From Lumnitzera littorea (Eukaryota; Streptophyta; Magnoliopsida; Myrtales; Combretaceae): a stretch of 64,000 bases of DNA. Where the stretch lies: positions 111,712,077 through 111,776,076 of the forward strand of contig JAMXBB010000004.1 in assembly GCA_024138015.1 (NCBI GenBank), read 5' to 3'. Positions 37,422-48,643 of this stretch are shown piece after piece; within the stretch, counting starts at the first letter, position 1; each line of letters opens with the position of its first letter. The position numbers and the translations under genes were made by a program. A model generated the notes under the pieces. It did no database searches, was not told the DNA's origin, and was given only the letters and a program-made list of their open reading frames with translations.

Positions 37422-37640
37422 CGGGCCGCCGTGGCCTTATCGGCCGGCCTGGGCATTGCCACCACCGTGTGGTGGTGGTGGCCGTCCACTTCCAGCTGCT
37501 CGTCTGGTAAGGGTTCCCTTTAAATGCCCTAACTGTACAGTTTTTCTTATTTTTTTTATTTTCTGGATTTTCTCTCGAATTTTTTACTCTCCCTAATTTT
37601 CTCACTTTCCAAACTGTCCAAATGAGCTCTGTAAATTTTT

Positions 37641-37655
37641 TCCCTATTTATAGAC
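37641..37655 (-). promoter_or_regulatory. TATA box of LTR copy G
   Basis: Minus strand GTCTATAAATAGGGA, about 580 bp from the LTR start. The corresponding element in copy B is CTATAAATA at 61,536-61,544. Confidence 0.6.
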
Positions 37656-38233
37656 ATTTTCTGTAATTAATATGCATTAATTTGACAAGACTTTGTCCAA
37701 ATTCCTTAATTTTTGGCTTTTAAGTTGTTCAATTTTTATTGGCTAATTTTTCTTTTTCTTATCCTGACATGCCACAACCTGATATTGATGCATCTTATCC
37801 TCTTCTGATTTTTCCATAATTATTTTATAATTTTCTTTAATTATTTGCTTAGTTTTCGGCCAAATTAGGTAATTACGCGTATTTTTATCTACACGTAAAT
37901 ACATGTGGGGTACACGTGAACATTCCTAAATATTATTTTGGTCATTCTAAAATTTTTAGTATACATATAATTCATCTCTAATAATTTATTAGTTATTAAA
38001 TTACACTTTTTGCTTTTTCAGTAATTAGCAATTATTATGCTTAAAATTTGAAAATTTTATAGTCTCCTATTTTATTTCTTATTTTCTTAAATTTAAGTTT
38101 ACGGGGTTATTTTTACTAATATTCTTCTCAATAGTTTATAATTTGGGTTTGATCGGATCTTTTAACCGATCGCCCTAAACCTTGGGTTCTAAGTTCAATC
38201 CTACGGTTACTTGACTTAACTTTGGGGCTTACA

Positions 38234-39060
38234 TTCTACCCCCCTTTAAAATAGTTTCGTCCTTGAAACTACTGTATATCTATGTATTGCTTACTTGCTA
38301 GAATTGATAGTTTATATATTATTACGATTCTAAAAATCGAACAACCTATAAGTATTACTTTGTCTTCATTACATTTAGCTCTACTTTAGTTTCTAAGTCT
38401 AGACCTTCATCAGGTCGTATCTTTACCTACTCCGTGTCTCAACTCTTGAACTTATGAACCTGATTATCTAGTATTTTTGGGGGTTACTTCATATCTTTAA
38501 AACCCACTTTCCATTCTACCGAACTATCTTCAAGTGAAACTTCTGTATAGCCTACTGATTAAGTTCCTTAATTGCTTTCTAATTAACATTCCATTTCTTC
38601 TCTATTTGAGCCTTTGCTCGATCTCTTAATTTCCTTTCTTTGCATTCCTTATCTTAGTATCAATCAGGGCTTATTTCATCGCTGTAGTCTCCTAGTCATA
38701 TCGTATTATTTTATAACTTAGCTTTACAATCTTGCAAATTTTCTTATTGGTTTATTCTCCTTTTATTCCTTCTTTGATTGTTTCTTAAGTTTTATTTACG
38801 ATTCTAAATTCGCTGTATATCATCGCCTTTTCCTTTCATCCAAAAATCTTCCACTCAAATGATTATATCACTGTCGCAGCTTCTCATTTGTTCTTCATAC
38901 AGCTTAGCATAGGATCAACAGAAGCAAATTTGGCAAATCTCAACGCTTCTCCATCTCGGATTCAAATGAGATGGTTAACGACTCAATTTGATTTGACTCG
39001 AGAAAGATAAATGCGATTGTTGACTGATAGACTCAACAAAAGAGACAGTATTAAGAAAAG
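38234..39060 (-). mobile_element. Remnant internal region of the copy-G element with gypsy pol terminus
   Basis: On the minus strand next to the LTR, codons read FKDETILKGGRM followed by a stop, the usual C-terminus of plant Ty3/gypsy polyproteins (compare FEDETFFKGG-type ends), then a polypurine run of G residues. Further upstream (38,280-39,060) no pol motif is recognisable; the sequence is T-rich on the plus strand. The 5' LTR was not found, so the element is truncated or was non-autonomous. Confidence 0.55.
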
Positions 39061-40329
39061 AGTCTATTTAGACCCATAAGAGCAAGGCCTAAGGTGGAAA
39101 TTTAAAATGTTAGGTAGGAAAAGTGTACTTAAAATACTTAAAAGGAAGCTCAAAATATTAAGTGCAAGGGCCAAGATCAAAAGCTAATCTCAAATCCCAT
39201 AACTAGGCCCAAGCCCTAAAGTAACCAAACTCATCATTTGGGCCCACGAAGTTGTAAGGCCCAAACCAAAACCTTGCTAACCCAAAAGCCCAAAAATAAC
39301 CTCACTAAATGAGAGAACACTCAAAAATAATGAAAATTGACTATAAGAATGCAACATTCCGATTTAAAACGAAAAAGTTATGACCAAGATACGAAATAAG
39401 CGGAAATGGGAAATTATAACGGGGCTAGTAAATAGATTGCGTTTAAGATAAATCTTATTTACTTTAACTACCATACTTAAGTGAATTGGGATACCAAGTT
39501 CGAGACTATTGAGAACTACTGGGAATACATGACTTCAAGGATGAGTGAATATACCGACCCTTATTTTATTGTGTTTTGTACTTATATTTAGTGCACTATC
39601 TAATTATATATGATAGTTGAACTTAATGCATGTTGGGATATATGAGAACTTATGTGTGCCTGTTGTAGATGAACTATGCTTGCAAAATATCTTAAGATAT
39701 TTCAAACACCCTTATTTACTGCATTAGAATGTAAGGCATTGGAATGACTGAAATATACTTACTTGATCACCCCTTAAATTCAAAATGAATAAATATTCGG
39801 CCTTTAATTAAACTGAATATGCATTACATCTTATAACATTAGTAAAAGGGCATCAATACTATGCAGTAGAGCAGGAGATCATGCTTAGATGGATCTATAT
39901 TGATATTATGTATTGTGATTGTTTATCGTATGACGTATTTCGCGCGACATATTCTTATCTCGACCTTTAGGAACTACTCAGCTTCGGCGAGTGCTACCTT
40001 TTGCTTAAAGCCAAGCTATATCGACTACTAAGAGTGGTTATATTATTAAGAGATTTTGTATTGGACGTAAATACTTGGGTCTTGACATGCGTAAATACTT
40101 CCTAACTTGGACAACAGTGGGCGTTAAAATCATGTTGTATACAGTTTCCGGCTGACTTTATATACTGTTTACATTACATATGCATTCATATGTTTAATAA
40201 ATAACTTATTTGTTATTGTCTGATGGTAAGGTAGGAAGGTTACTTATTAAGTTGGATGTAGCTTACCCCCCAATTGTTTCTTTTGTAGGTCTTACAAAGT
40301 TAGGGCTAGGTTAGGATTTGAGTGAAAAG
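39061..40329 (+). mobile_element. Degenerate LTR-like sequence related to the long LTR family
   Basis: Landmarks occur in the family's sense order: TTGATCACCCC (39,764), an AATATGCATTACA motif as in copy C, and near the end TTACCCCCCAATTG with a following TTTTGTAG|GTCTTAC acceptor-like site. No terminus was identified on the left. It ends at 40,329, where another LTR starts. Confidence 0.4.
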
Positions 40330-42031
40330 TGTAATATCTCATAAATCAGCAATTAAGACATGAACATATGAGTATTAGGACAATGCCCTATCCTTGTACG
40401 ATTAGAGTCAATAATTTATCTAGGGTATTCGAGAAAGCAAATCAATTAGGCTAGAAACTTACAAGAAACCTGATAATCGTAATCAAGGAAATTTCGTACG
40501 TTTGGAAGTCTATAATATAATAAGAATATCAAGAATAGAATCAAAATAGTGAAAATTTACTCGATATGAGACTCTAAAGTCGAATTTAGGACAATTGAGC
40601 TTAAATTTAGAGCCTTCTGAGAAAAGTTATTTAATTAAGCTCAAACTTTATGACTAAGATAGAAAAGTTAGTCGAAGTGACTCAGTAAAGTTAGATTTTA
40701 ACGATAGTAATCCAAAATCCCAATTTCACTCCTAAAAGTATAATTATTTAATACGATACCAAATTGCTCAAAATCCCTAAAATCGAGCTCGAAATATAAC
40801 GAGGACTTAGAGATAAGTTAATTAAGTTATAAAATGAAATAATATAATATAATTTACTATATGAGTATACACGTATTTTTATGAATATATCCAATATAAA
40901 TAATAATTATACTCGTAAATTAACCCAAAAGTTTAAAAATATATAATATGTAATACCACATGACTTTGATTTGTTAGCTTTTCAGTAATTTATATCTTTT
41001 ATAGAAAAATATGTTTATAAGTTAGTTAATAGGTGAAAAATAGTTTATACTAATGTTACTTGTAATTAGAAAAATATGGATCTTAATAGTAGAATAATAA
41101 GTATAATAATATTATTAATAACATAAGATAATACATAAAAGCAATTGAATTAGTATAAACCTAATTGGTCCGATATCCCTTCTTCATAAAATTGATTAGA
41201 AATATTCATAGGTGTGAGAATGTCTAAATTATATCTAGATATAGATATATAATCATATAAATTAATAAGAAATTAATTAAAAAATTTAATACTTGAGATA
41301 TACTCAAGAAATTATGATTTATAATAACGTTCATAAAATTAAGTTAAATTCTCATAACTCGAAGAAAATTTAAACGAAGTAATAGTATAACTTTAATATT
41401 TTAATTTAAGCTTATTTATATAAATTTTTTTTAGAAATATTAAGTTTATCGGGTTTAATTGCTACAACGTAGAGTTTCGTAATTTTATATATAACTTAGG
41501 ATAAATATTTTAGAATCAACTATGTAATTTTGATAATTAATATTGGTGAGTAAAATGTCGTATAAAATGTATATAAATAAATCCCAAATAATTAATATAA
41601 CTTAATTATATATTATACGTTACTAATATTTTTACTAATAATTATGTTAAAACTCCCTTGAAATAACAATATGTAAGGAAAGAAAATTTCAACTATGAAT
41701 TGTTCTTTAGTAATAATGCTAATGATGAAAAGAAGGAATATTCTTTGAATATTCTAGGAATTATAATAGGTATTAAATAAAATATATTAGATTTATTAAA
41801 ATATCTTTACACCACTGTCAAATAGAATCAGGGGATGGGGCAAGAGAAAAAGAGGAGAGGGGATGAGAGAGAGAGAGAGAGAGAGAAATGGAGGGAGAAA
41901 AAAAAAACAAAACAAAAAAAGAGAGAAGAGAAGAAAAAAAGGAAAAGAAGAAGAAGAAGAAAATAAGGCTAGAAGATTTAATTTTTCAATGTTCAATATT
42001 TTTAGATAACTTTATTTTTATAATTATAAGN
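40330..42031 (+). mobile_element. Long LTR, copy X, 5' part
   Basis: Starts TGTAATATCTCATAAATCAGC, preceded by AAAAG (40,325-40,329). It aligns with copy C from 42,337 over the first 470 bp (before C's nested insert). It includes a GA-rich leader at 41,830-41,960 and stops at an ambiguous base (42,031). Its natural continuation is 48,713-50,721, and the two parts sum to about 3.7 kb, matching C without its insert. Confidence 0.6.
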
Positions 42032-42235
42032 ATAACTTAAAAAAAAAAAAGAAATATGTCAACCACCATTTGAATGGCGGTGAAATAGTCATGGGTATAA
42101 AAGCCATTTGTAAGCTTCACAAAATCATAATCGAAGGAGGGAGGCGAGAGAAAGAGAAGAGAGAAAAAGAGGAGAGGGGAAGAGAGAGAGAGAGAAATGG
42201 AGAGGGAATAAAAAAAAAGAAAGAAAGAAAAAAAA
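41809..42235 (+). repeat. Duplicated GA-rich leader segment
   Basis: Two related stretches, about 41,809-41,960 and 42,062-42,235. Both have a CACCA-GTCAAA or CACCATTTGAA-type start, GAGAGAGAGA tracts, AAATGGAG and a poly-A end. A TATA-like GGGTATAAAAGCC lies at about 42,094-42,106. The short GA-coded frames here are low complexity. Confidence 0.55.
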
Positions 42236-42302
42236 TTACTAAATTAGCAATTCTTATGAATCTACATAACTTTTTCTATGAAAAAATTTAATATGTGTTA
42301 GT

Positions 42303-42336
42303 TTCGAGGACGAAACTATTTGTAAGGAGAGTGTAA
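42303..42336 (+). mobile_element. Gypsy pol 3' terminus and polypurine tract
   Basis: TTCGAGGACGAAACTATTTG reads FEDETI in one frame, followed by AAGGAGAG and then the LTR start TGTGATATCTC at 42,337. This is the standard junction of a plant Ty3/gypsy internal region with its 3' LTR. Everything upstream of it in the internal domain has been deleted. Confidence 0.7.
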
Positions 42337-42806
42337 TGTGATATCTCATAAATTAGCAATCAAGATACGAACGTTTGAATATTAGGACAAAGTTTTGTCC
42401 TTGTACGATTAGGATTGATAATTTATTTAGAGCATTTAGGAAAGTAAATCAAATAGATTAGAAACTTATAAGAAACATGATAACTCTAATTAAGGAATTT
42501 TCATATACTTGAAAGTAAAAAATATAATAAAATATCAAAAATATAATCAAGATAGTGAGAATTTACTCTATATAAAACCTTAAAATCAAATTTATGACAA
42601 CTAAGCTTAGATTTAGGGATTTTCGGGAAAAGTTATTCGATTGAACCCAAACTTTACGGCTAAAATAGAAAAGTTAGTTGAAGTGATTCGATGAAGTTAG
42701 ATTTTAAAAATAATTATCCAAAATCATGATTTTGCCCCCACAAGTATGATTACTTAATATAGTGTAAAAATTGTCGAAATCTCTAAAACCAAGCTCGGAA
42801 TGCAAT

Positions 42807-45319
42807 TGTCAAGCCTGTTTTTTCACCTCCTAGTTTTTAAAATTAAGTTTTCTTTAAACCGATCAATACTAAACTTTACCTGTTAAATACTGATCTTCAA
42901 CTAAAGTTTAAAGAAAACCGTTTTTTCAATTTGAAAATGTATTAAAGTCGCCACCCAACTGAAGTCGAAAAAAAGAATTAAGTTATAACCAATTAGGTAA
43001 ATTGGTTATAATTTAGTTACTAGTCTTTTGATAAAAACTGATTTTGTAAAATGGTTTTAAAATAAAAGATTTGAATCCGGAGATTACGATCTTTAAACCG
43101 TTACAAGTACAATTAACTTTCTAAATTTAAAATTACACTTAAAAATCACCTTTTAATTTTAAAATACGGAACTCGGTTATTAGTTACTCTAATTGGATAA
43201 ATAAAGTAATCTAAACTAAAAAAAGAAAATTTATTTTTATTATCGCTTTATAAGTGCTTATATACCAGTTATTCAGAATCAGACATATGTAGATCTTTTC
43301 TAAAAACATAGCAGGTTGAATTGATTTTAGTTTTGGAAAAATGCCGAGTTTATATTTTCACTCATTTTGACTTATTGAAAGAAAAATTTTTAAGGATTTT
43401 AAATTGGTTTGATTTTTGGAAATTCCAAAGTATCCTAATTTTGGAAAAAAATCCATTTATTTTTGAAAAGTTGCTTTTCTTAAGTGATAAAATGAATTTT
43501 ATTTGCTCACTTATTTTATTTTATTTATTATTTACTTATTTATTTATTTTTATTTTTGTTATTATTTTTTTGGCTAAAATGTGAAAAAAAAATCTTCTTC
43601 TTTCTTCTTTTTCTTCTTTTTTTTTCTTCTTCTTTTTCGATTTTTCTTTCTTCATTTTTTTTATTATTACTAATTACATTTTTACAAGATAAATAAATAA
43701 TAAAAAAAGGAAAAAAAATTTAGAAATCGAAGACAAAAAAAGCAAAACAAGAATCAGACTGAGAGAGTTACGTAAGTTAGCTTGTTAGGCGTAGGTTGAT
43801 TCTAGGTACGGCACGAGTCGGGTTGAATCTAGAATTTGGGTCGGGTCAAATGCTAGGTTTGAGCTGTCTTCGAACTGTCCTTTGTCGGCAACAACGTGGG
43901 GTGGATCCATGTCGATTCATACATTGAATTAAGCGCGAAAAAATGTTTTCACAGGTTTTTTTATTTGGTTTGGGGGTGGTAGAATTGGTTCCATGGCTTG
44001 GAGTGGTTGTTTGTGTGGTGTTACAAAGTGGAAGGTGGCGATGGTGATGGCTAATCTATGCAGCGATTGTTAGTAGTGTGGGGGAAGTTGGTATCGTGGT
44101 GGTGGTTCTGAGCAACGAAGTCGAAGGAGAGAGAAATCTAGAGAGAGAAACACCATGATTCGGTGTAGAGAGAGAGAGGTTGTGAATTGATTTTGCCTTC
44201 CTTGGGAGTTAATTTATTGCCACTATTTGTACTAGAATAAGCTTGAGCACACATGGAAACGACCATTAATGTTCGGATTTGTCTCCTTCAATGTCAGCTA
44301 AGTAATCTTTGATTATGAGGAAATGGCTTGATTTCAGTTGACTTAGTGATTAAAACGTTTTATATACTTTCTCAGAAGATGGTTGAAAGCTTGAAACATA
44401 CTCAGTTTGGCTTGGATTTGATCGAATTGCACAAAGGGTGAAATCGCGAATTGATGTTTTGTTGATTTTTTAAGGCCAAGTTGGAAGATTGAATGAATGA
44501 ATTAAGTTACATTTTCCATACCGATTCATAGTATCCCAAGTAATCTTTGTGATTCCACAACTAATTTGGTGAAATCATGAAAATTTTGGATAGAAAAATA
44601 GCCACGAAGTAGGACGATTAGGCTGCATTCACTTGGAAAATGAAGGAAAAAGGCGAGAAAGAGATGGAAAATTGACATGGTCAACCAATCATAAGCTGAC
44701 ATGTGTCCTCTTCGATTGAAGATAAAATAAAAGCACCATGCAGTTAGTCTAAGGATCGAACATAAGATCACTGAGTCTCTTACATGTATAAGTCCAAACC
44801 ATTAACCGAATGGGCTATTGGCCCATACCCTAATTGTTTTGCAAACAAATAATATATAACTTGAACAGTATGAGTTACTTTATAAAATAAAAAACCAATA
44901 AATCACATTAACATATCAAATGTCCTGATATAACTTTGAAATATTCTCAAAAATTGTTATATATTTTTTCTTTTCTCCCTTTTATGAAGTTTTCACTTCT
45001 TTTTTTCTTTTTGTTTTATTTATTATTTTTTTATTTTCTAGTTTTGTGATTTTTCATTTTTTGTAAATTTCTAAATTTCCTATTATTTGTGCTTTTTCCT
45101 ACTTTTCTATTTATAATTTTTCTTATTTTTTGTATTTTTCTAACTATCTTATTTTTGGGTTTTCTTCTTTTTCTATTTTTTTTATATTTTTTCCTAAATC
45201 TCTTATTTTTGGAGTTTTCTTTAATTTCTTTTTTTTTTGTATTTTCCTAATTTAGGACCCTTTAACCTATTCTAAAAATTTTAAAAAATAAAAAAGAGAA
45301 CAAAAATGAAGTGTCTACA
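42807..45319. mobile_element. Nested solo LTR, family T, 2,513 bp
   Basis: Ends TGTCAAGCCTG and GAAGTGTCTACA. It interrupts copy C in a place where copy X (40,330) is continuous. Flanks are GCAAT (42,802-42,806) and ACGAT (45,320-45,324), a weak 3-of-5 duplication. It contains an AAAGTCGCCACCC motif near the left end, a GC-richer middle (43,770-44,180) and T-rich tracts at 44,950-45,240. It is related to 57,136-58,993. No internal domain is present. Confidence 0.65.
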
Positions 45320-45454
45320 ACGATAAGAACTTAAAGATAAATTAATTAAGCTATCAAATAAGATAATATAGTATAATTTATCATATGAATATACTCGTAT
45401 TTTTATGAGTATACCTAATATAAATAAAATTAAACCCGTAAATTAACCCTAAAT

Positions 45455-45486
45455 TACGTAAATATATATATATATATATATATATT
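45455..45486. repeat. (TA)n microsatellite
   Basis: An uninterrupted TA run inside LTR copy C just after the nested insert. Confidence 0.8.
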
Positions 45487-47334
45487 ATGTTGAATTCATG
45501 AAATTAACTAAGAAACATATCTTGAAAATAAAAGATATGTTAGAAACTTAATTATATAAGTATAGTTGTATATTATGTGTGATATATACACATGATATAT
45601 ATACTCATATATTACTAAATATTAATAAAATATACCTAAAATATTAAAATAATTGTAAATCTTATCCTACAAACTCCATTTACGACTAGAAATTGCTAGA
45701 GAATCATTGTGGCAGCTTTGTATTAAGTTAAGGAGATATTCACCATTAGATTAAGGGCAAAAGGACACCTTCACCTTTAGTTCAAGAGTTGAAAAAATAA
45801 AGAAAACTATAAAAAAAAATTCACTTAACCGCCATTGAACATTATAAAATGAAAGGGCCTCCAAACGTGCAATATTTTGCCACTTGAAAACTTAGGGAGA
45901 TGATAAAAAGCTGTAGGGAATTAGGAAAATAAAAAGAAAAAAATTATACAAAAATAAAGTAACCACCGTGCTTCTACCGTATTCGACCCAAACGACCAAC
46001 CTGACCAACCACCACCAATCCAAGTAGCGTCTAGGCATTCCAACAAAGGCCTATCACCCTACGTCTACCGAAGCACCTAAGAACAGCTAGATCAAAATTC
46101 TGCCCTATTTTTGAATAAATTCTAAAAAATAACAAATCTATCCAGAAAATTTTAAGAAAATTTGTAGTTAGGTTATTTCAAACATGTTTTCGTTTAATAT
46201 TTTTATTTTTGAAAAAATCATAATATTTAATATATTTACTTAAGAAAGTTACTATTCTACCAAAGTTTGATTTGCAAAATAAATGTATCAAATGATATTA
46301 TTTCTAACTCAAAATTTTTTTGTAGGATGTGTATGATATATAGATAATTGCTATGTAGAAAAATTTTGATTTGAATATTTTTAATATTTATTGCACTTTT
46401 TGGCCTAAAAATAGCTCGAAAATAGGCTGAAATTATAAAATAAATAGAAAATTATAAAATTAAATGATGAAAAGGACATGTATTGATATCAAGTGAATAA
46501 TAATAATGTTAGTAAATGTTGAAATCAATTTGATAAAAAAAGGATTATAATTGGGTAATTTAGGATAATTCAAGATAATTCATGGGTAAAATCGTAAATA
46601 TAAATATATAGTCGATAAATCAAAAACCTGAAACCAAGTTATAACCGAGTTCTCCATATTTTTAGGAGTCTATATAAATTTTCGAAGAATTATTTAGTGA
46701 CCCAAATTATTTATTATGAATTTACGTAGTAAAATAACTTAAATTACAAATCGGGACGTATTTTTAGTAATAATAGGTTAAAATATAATAAACAGTTGAA
46801 TAAAAACTATGTATGGTTGTACTGATCAGATTAGATAAAAGTGTATTTTTAATATAACTAATGATATTTTATTAGCTGGAATACGTTATATGTATATTAG
46901 TTTAGATAATACTTATATTATAGCATTATAATGACAAATAAGGTAAAATACAGTTTAATAATATAAATTACGTATAATACAATAATATTTATATAGATAC
47001 GAATTACTGTATGAAAAACTTAAACTATCAGTTAAAAGTCATCTCTTGAAATATGACCCATAACACTTATTGTTAGATTTGTACCAACTCAACGATACTA
47101 ATTTTATTAAAATTAGACAATTTTAGGTAATATAACCTATAACTCTATAATATTATAGAATGTGCATATTACGATAACCTTATCGAAATTGAAATGTAAT
47201 TAAATAAATTAAAGTATATTTCGATACGATCGAAATAATATATAATACGAATGGTATAAATTACGTATATTATCAATAATTAATAACTTAACTTGATATA
47301 TATATAATAACAAAAATATATATTATTGTGATAA

Positions 47335-47600
47335 TATATTTATATATATATAACCATTTTAGATCATATCCAAATGTTTTCATAGCTATTTATTACGAAA
47401 ACTAAATTTAGGTTTTATTTATATAGAATTCCTCAGTGATCGGATCGTTAACAACCTGAGTCTNATATATATATATATATATAACCATTTTAGATTAAAC
47501 CCTAATGTTTTAATTATTATGAAAACTGAATTTAGATTTTGTGTATATAGGATATCCTAATAGTTAGACTGTTGACAACTCAAGTCTTCCATAATGAACG
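47335..47600 (+). repeat. Tandem duplication flanking an N
   Basis: ATATATATAACCATTTTAGAT occurs at about 47,343 and 47,472, each followed by AATGTTTT and a GAAAACT-AATTTAG stretch. The copies meet at an ambiguous base (47,464). Both contain the mini-exon acceptor region, so copy C has a duplicated, partial mini-exon. Confidence 0.6.
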
Positions 47601-48643
47601 TCTAAACAAATAAGTGAGATCAATGCTTTACATTATTTTAGGATATTATTTCAGAATATTTGGAGACTCTAGTATATATTGGCTTGTGATTGTAGTTAAC
47701 TGTTTATGTGTATGCAGCGTTTATGGATGGGTTTCAATTTGCTGTGATGGGAGCTGAGCTCTATGATATGGCTGTTTTATGAATATTATTATGTTTGAAT
47801 TGTTTGAACTTGGTTAATTACATTGAAAAGATGAACTAACTTAAACTTAGCTTAACATATAATTTGATATGCATTACAACCCACTAGGGGTGACGATTAG
47901 GATTCTCAGACTAAACATAGACTCCCTTTGATAAGGATAACTGAAATGGTCCTTTCCCCATCCTTAGTCGAACTAAGTGATAAGAGAGAAGGTTGCAGCA
48001 AGGTTAAGGGCCGTGTTTCAAAGGTAATCACGAGAGGAGGGTGTTCTCTATTGCACAAGCCTTGGTTTGGTTTCGATCCATAAGTGTGTGACATCAATCT
48101 TCTCAAACCAAATTAAAGCAGGTGAAATTTTTTTGATCTCACGACGGACTTGATAATGTCGTGCGATGGCATTTGCTTATACATGCATTTCATCTAACTC
48201 ACTTGATTGAAAATCTTGCTTATGATGTGCTAAATGCATACTTCTGTCTTCACCCTACTTATTGAGCAGGTTATCGCTTATTCCCTTATAGTTTGTTTTA
48301 TAGGTTTCAATTGAATTACAAGTGCTTATCCAATACCAAAACCCTAGTAAACAAGGACGGAGAGTAAGATACAACAAGAAATTGCTGGTTATTGCTCTTG
48401 GTAATAACTTTTTTATCTTTTAAGGAAAACTACATAAGACTCCTCAAGGGGTTTAGTAGTTTTCAATATTCTACTTTATATATGAATTGATAGGTAGATG
48501 TGGGATTTACTACTCTTCAAAAGGATAAAGTCGAGTACGTCTAGTGTGAACTAGGTCCAAGATAATAGCTGTAAGGACAATTTCTATCTTAAGATAGCTC
48601 ACATGATAGGATTGTTATAACTTTACCTTTTCAGGGCATGACA

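Larger units (their letters stand above)
35200..38233 (-). mobile_element. Long LTR, copy G, complete (3,034 bp), 3' LTR of a minus-strand Ty3/gypsy-type element
   Basis: Plus-strand ends are TGTCATGCCCC and GGGGCTTACA, so the LTR reads TGTAAGCCCC...GGGGCATGACA in the sense direction. Just upstream in the sense direction (38,234-38,270) is a gypsy pol C-terminus and polypurine tract, which identifies it as a 3' LTR. Internal landmarks on the minus strand: TATA box 37,645-37,653, leader donor 37,396-37,397, mini-exon 36,167-36,224, conserved blocks 35,735-35,955 and 35,620-35,705, stem-loop 35,252-35,287. It is the best-preserved full copy. Confidence 0.85.
42337..48643 (+). mobile_element. 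Long LTR, copy C (3' LTR, about 3.79 kb without nested insert)
   Basis: Ends TGTGATATCTC and TCAGGGCATGACA. It is split by a solo LTR at 42,807-45,319. It carries a decayed mini-exon (47,541-47,599 region, donor GT changed to AT), conserved blocks at 47,878-48,085 and 48,125-48,215 and the end stem-loop at 48,556-48,590. A tandem duplication of about 120 bp surrounds an ambiguous base at 47,464. No coding frame was found. Confidence 0.7.

Noticed and set aside
37357..37605. Open frames on both strands in a GC-rich patch
   Set aside because: They are in the leader of LTR copy G, whose CCACC repeats keep frames open by chance. The equivalent frames are broken in copy B.
42070..42291. Arg/Glu/Lys-rich frame
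   Set aside because: It is translation of GA microsatellites in an LTR leader.
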